Source of the DNA: Bdellovibrionales bacterium
Lineage (GTDB): Bacteria > Bdellovibrionota > Bdellovibrionia > Bdellovibrionales > UBA1609
DNA: 6,916 nucleotides
NCBI GenBank assembly: GCA_027451425.1
Contig: DAIDJH010000096.1
Location: 1 to 6,916 of the forward strand
Direction: 5' to 3'
Positions within the stretch are counted from its first letter, which is position 1. Every line of letters begins with the position of its first letter. The position numbers and the translations under genes are program-made. The notes under the pieces were generated by a model. That model made no database searches and was not told the origin of the DNA. It saw nothing but the letters and a program-made list of their open reading frames with translations. Below, piece after piece: positions 5,025 to 6,916 of the stretch.

Positions 5025-5846
5025 ATGTCTATTATAAAATTGGGTTTACTTGCCAGCTTGGTCGCCTGTGGTGTTTTTAGCGCCAGCGCTTTCGCGGGCC
5101 CGCCTTTTCAAACCGATGACCCAGACCCGGTTCAATATAAACATTTTGAGGCCTATCTGTTCGAACTATCTGACGGAACAGCAACGGGTGGAACGAATCT
5201 TGAAGTTCCGAGCTTTGAAATGAACTGGGGCGCGGCGCCTGATCTTCAACTTCATTTGGTTCTCCCACTGACGTTCGCATTCGCGCCTAACAACGGTCCA
5301 ACCAATTATGGTTTGGGCGATATTGAAATTGGCGCGAAATATCGTTTAATCAAAGAAGGTGCGCACGTACCGGAGATTGGGATTTTTCCATTTGTCGAAT
5401 TGCCGACGGGTGACGTGTCGCGCGGTTTGGGAATTGGCAAAACATGGTATCGGTTTCCGGTGTGGCTACAAAAAAGTTGGGGGCCATGGACCACCTACGG
5501 TGGAGGCGGTGAAGTTATCGCCGAGGCGCCTGGATTCAAAAACTACACATTTGCTGGTTGGTTGTTGCAAAAGCAAATTACTGATAAATTTATTCTAGGT
5601 GGTGAACTTTATGGCCACGGCTCGGAAGGTGCATTGGCGACGAGCACAGAAGGTTCCGTGATGTTTGATTCCGGTGCATTTTATTGTATTACGCCTGAAT
5701 TCCAACTTTTATTTTCAGGCGGCCAAGCCGTTGCCGGTCAGCCCGAAACGTATAGTTACTTTGCCTTCTACTGGACTTGGGGACAAAACAAAAACTCAAG
5801 CAGCATTGTGAAGTTTGAGCCGCCGGATGCTGGGAGTAACATATAA
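5025..5846 (+). CDS. Outer-membrane beta-barrel protein, Phenol_MetA_deg-like
   Basis: Start chosen at ATG 5025 (273 residues), which begins a good signal peptide (MSIIKLGLLASLVACGVFSASAFA) with likely cleavage after A24. A TTG at 4980 is in frame but would add a polar leader. The mature protein starts GPPFQTDDPDPV, then shows alternating amphipathic strands: DLQLHLVLPL (73-82), YGLGDIEIGAKYR (95-107), IFPFVELPTGD (120-130), WLQKSWGPWTTYGGGG (147-162), GWLLQKQIT (178-186) and a terminal aromatic strand YSYFAFYWTWG. This matches proteins annotated as putative transporters of the MetA-pathway phenol degradation family, predicted outer-membrane barrels of unproven substrate. LVAC (12-15) would also pass as a lipobox, so lipoprotein processing is a minor alternative. 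Its TAA directly abuts the next ATG, so the following two genes are probably co-transcribed. Confidence 0.78.
   Translation: MSIIKLGLLASLVACGVFSASAFAGPPFQTDDPDPVQYKHFEAYLFELSDGTATGGTNLEVPSFEMNWGAAPDLQLHLVLPLTFAFAPNNGPTNYGLGDIEIGAKYRLIKEGAHVPEIGIFPFVELPTGDVSRGLGIGKTWYRFPVWLQKSWGPWTTYGGGGEVIAEAPGFKNYTFAGWLLQKQITDKFILGGELYGHGSEGALATSTEGSVMFDSGAFYCITPEFQLLFSGGQAVAGQPETYSYFAFYWTWGQNKNSSSIVKFEPPDAGSNI
5832..5836 (+). promoter_or_regulatory. Shine-Dalgarno of the four-helix membrane protein
   Basis: GGGAG, ten bases before ATG 5847 and inside the end of the barrel gene, supports that start and coupled translation. Confidence 0.55.
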
Positions 5847-6350
5847 ATGGCAATTTCTAAGTATGATTTAGTTACGCTACTTCACGGCTTAGCCTTCGGT
5901 GGATTTTTTCTAATGGCCGTGTACGCCCTCGGTTATCAAATGTTTTCGGACGAAAAATTAAATGTAAATAAAAATTATCTTTTTTTAATCATCGGCATCG
6001 GTTGGATCATACTGTTGCTCGGCACGTATGTTATTTATCCGTGGTACAAGGCAAACCCTGAGAAACTGCTTTTGGCCAATCCAAATCAGGCAAAATGGCA
6101 AACGTTTGGTATGGAGTGGAAGGAGCATGTTGCTTGGATCTCCGTGATTTTAATTTCAGCCACTTGCCATATTCTTGCGCACTTTAAAAAGCAAGCGTTT
6201 GAAGATTCTCGCATTCGGTTGGCACTTCGTACGTTTCTGGTCGTGGCATTTTTGAGTGCCAGTGTCGCGGGTATTTTTGGCGCATTAATCGCAAAATTCG
6301 CACCGATACACGGTGGTGCGCTCGTACATTTAGAAGGATGGATCCCATGA
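5847..6350 (+). CDS. Four-helix membrane protein of unknown function, histidine-containing
   Basis: 167 residues with four hydrophobic segments at about 8-30, 43-64, 95-112 and 126-149. I do not recognise a named family. Distinct features are GTYVIYPWYKANP after helix 2, GMEWKEHVAW entering helix 3 and KFAPIHGGALVHLEGW after helix 4. Histidines H13, H94, H108 and H112 lie in or at the ends of helices, an arrangement seen in b-type cytochromes of four-helix type, so haem binding is possible but not shown. It begins immediately after the barrel protein's stop and ends in an ATGA shared with the next gene, so the three products are made together and may span the envelope as a unit. Confidence 0.75.
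   Translation: MAISKYDLVTLLHGLAFGGFFLMAVYALGYQMFSDEKLNVNKNYLFLIIGIGWIILLLGTYVIYPWYKANPEKLLLANPNQAKWQTFGMEWKEHVAWISVILISATCHILAHFKKQAFEDSRIRLALRTFLVVAFLSASVAGIFGALIAKFAPIHGGALVHLEGWIP
6334..6338 (+). promoter_or_regulatory. Shine-Dalgarno deciding the last + strand start
   Basis: AAGGA lies eight bases before ATG 6347. It overlaps the alternative ATG at 6338, which therefore would lack a usable site. This favours 6347. Confidence 0.6.
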
Positions 6351-6664
6351 ATGATAATGCTCCAAATGGTCCGATATGCGCCGCCATTCTTGCCGCCGAT
6401 TGCGGTATTTTTGTGCTTGGAGCTTTGACGATTGCGGCCGAAGCGTCAAAACGATTGGCCGAAGCTTTGACTTTATATTCGCCATCGGGACCTCTTTCTG
6501 GAGTTACGTCACTCACGATTGCTCTTTGGCTCGTAGTTTGGTTCGTTTTAACTCGACTATGGAAGTATAGATCGTTGTCGGTGAAATGGATCAATTTAAT
6601 TTCGTTCGTACTGATTGGATTGGGTTTACTGTTCACATTTCCGCCGGTTTTTGCAGGGAAGTAA
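6347..6664 (+). CDS. Small three-helix membrane protein of unknown function
   Basis: 105 residues from ATG 6347, which overlaps the previous stop as ATGA and has AAGGA at proper spacing; the in-frame ATG at 6338 would add only three residues. Hydrophobic segments lie at about 9-31, 53-71 and 81-102. Recognisable patches are NGPICAAILAADCGIFVLG at the N-terminus, SPSGPLSG before helix 2, WLVVWFVL in helix 2 and LGLLFTFPPVF at the C-terminus. These resemble a recurrent uncharacterised bacterial membrane protein, but I know no assigned function. Coupling to the four-helix protein suggests the two form a complex. Confidence 0.72.
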   Translation: MNDNAPNGPICAAILAADCGIFVLGALTIAAEASKRLAEALTLYSPSGPLSGVTSLTIALWLVVWFVLTRLWKYRSLSVKWINLISFVLIGLGLLFTFPPVFAGK

Positions 6665-6709
6665 GAAAATCGACTTACAATTACCGTCATGTCGGGCTTG
6701 CAATCGACG

Positions 6710-6736
6710 CCAGGTAGGCGGCGATTGCCTACCTGG
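6710..6736. terminator. Hairpin between convergent genes, probable bidirectional terminator
   Basis: CCAGGTAGGC (6710-6719) and GCCTACCTGG (6727-6736) pair perfectly over ten bases with a seven-base loop. The hairpin lies 45 bases after the + strand operon ends and 15 bases after the minus-strand peptidase stop. Neither side has a T-run, so it may act mainly as an RNA 3'-end stabiliser or transcription barrier and not as a textbook intrinsic terminator. Confidence 0.55.
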
Positions 6737-6751
6737 TACTCAAAGGGAAGA

Positions 6752-6916
6752 TTACTTCTTTGCAGTCAGGGCCATGAACAACTGGGGGCCGAGCGGAGTG
6801 CCCCAACCCGTCGACAAATCGTAGCCGGTTACGGCCGGGTAGAACAGATTCGTCGATTTATCTGAGATATCGTGAAACAACGTCGCACTGGGACTCTTAC
6901 CAAGTTGGTAAATAAC
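6752..6916 (-). CDS. C-terminal end of an S53 (sedolisin/kumamolisin-type) peptidase, partial
   Basis: Reading the minus strand from the window edge gives 54 residues ending in TAA (6752-6754). The sequence contains FHDISDKSTN and AVTGYDLSTGWGTPLGPQL, followed by a short amphipathic end. The D-I pair and the downstream G-x-D before STGWGTP match the C-terminal calcium site of S53 serine-carboxyl peptidases (Asp-Ile, then Gly and Asp). These are secreted, acid-active proteases with a Ser-Glu-Asp triad lying upstream, outside this window, so catalytic competence cannot be judged. The loop between DI and GYD seems slightly short compared with kumamolisin. The gene converges on the + strand operon with the hairpin at 6710-6736 in between. 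Family assignment rests on this C-terminal signature. Confidence 0.75.
   Translation of the reverse strand, partial: VIYQLGKSPSATLFHDISDKSTNLFYPAVTGYDLSTGWGTPLGPQLFMALTAKK

Noticed and set aside
6184..6690. Minus-strand 168-residue open frame over the last two membrane genes
   Set aside because: The + strand frames encode coherent membrane proteins with ribosome-binding sites and coupled junctions. The minus frame shows no recognisable motif and is best read as an antisense shadow.
6615..6824. Plus-strand 69-residue frame across the convergent junction
   Set aside because: It crosses the hairpin and runs antisense to the S53 peptidase end, which has a clear family signature. No ribosome-binding site or family resemblance is seen.
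1..6916. CRISPR arrays, tRNA or rRNA genes, insertion sequences, attachment sites
   Set aside because: No regularly spaced repeats, tRNA-like cloverleaf, transposase frame or terminal inverted repeats were seen on reading both strands.

Overview
The window comes from a Gram-negative bacterium. Sec signal peptides, an outer-membrane beta-barrel and a bufferin-type RiPP cassette support this. Base composition is moderate, and genes are tightly packed with ATGA, TAATG and TAA-ATG junctions. A proteobacterium or a relative such as Bdellovibrionota is my best guess, but nothing here fixes the taxon.

Region 1 (1-2338, + strand) is a translationally coupled chain. The last codons of an unseen upstream gene end in TGA inside an ATGA. 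Next comes a compact YcaO-like protein (24-791). Another ATGA leads into a membrane hybrid histidine kinase with a C-terminal receiver domain (788-2338). YcaO enzymes use ATP to activate peptide backbone amides, so this pairs a putative peptide-modifying enzyme with a two-component sensor.

Region 2 (2339-4349, + strand) is a three-gene bufferin-like operon. It encodes a secreted six-cysteine precursor peptide (2466-2729), a DUF692 multinuclear non-heme iron oxidase (MNIO, 2729-3574) and a DUF2063 partner (3561-4349). The family model is that the MNIO and its partner modify precursor cysteines in the cytoplasm, after which the peptide is exported and binds metal, typically copper. A 17-bp palindrome overlaps the best promoter candidate ahead of the operon. 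No DoxX-type fourth gene follows.

Region 3 (4350-6664, + strand) holds membrane genes. First is a DUF2306-like integral membrane protein, possibly from a leaderless transcript. Then comes a compact operon of an outer-membrane barrel protein (Phenol_MetA_deg-like), a four-helix histidine-containing membrane protein and a small three-helix membrane protein.

Region 4 (6665-6916) is a convergent junction. A 10-bp-stem hairpin separates the membrane operon from the C-terminal end of a minus-strand S53 (sedolisin/kumamolisin) peptidase gene that runs off the window.

The most interesting aspect is that two unrelated RiPP-type chemistries, YcaO and MNIO, sit beside one hybrid sensor kinase and one cysteine-rich precursor. 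Whether YcaO acts on that precursor is an open inference, because a gap with its own promoter candidate separates the two blocks.
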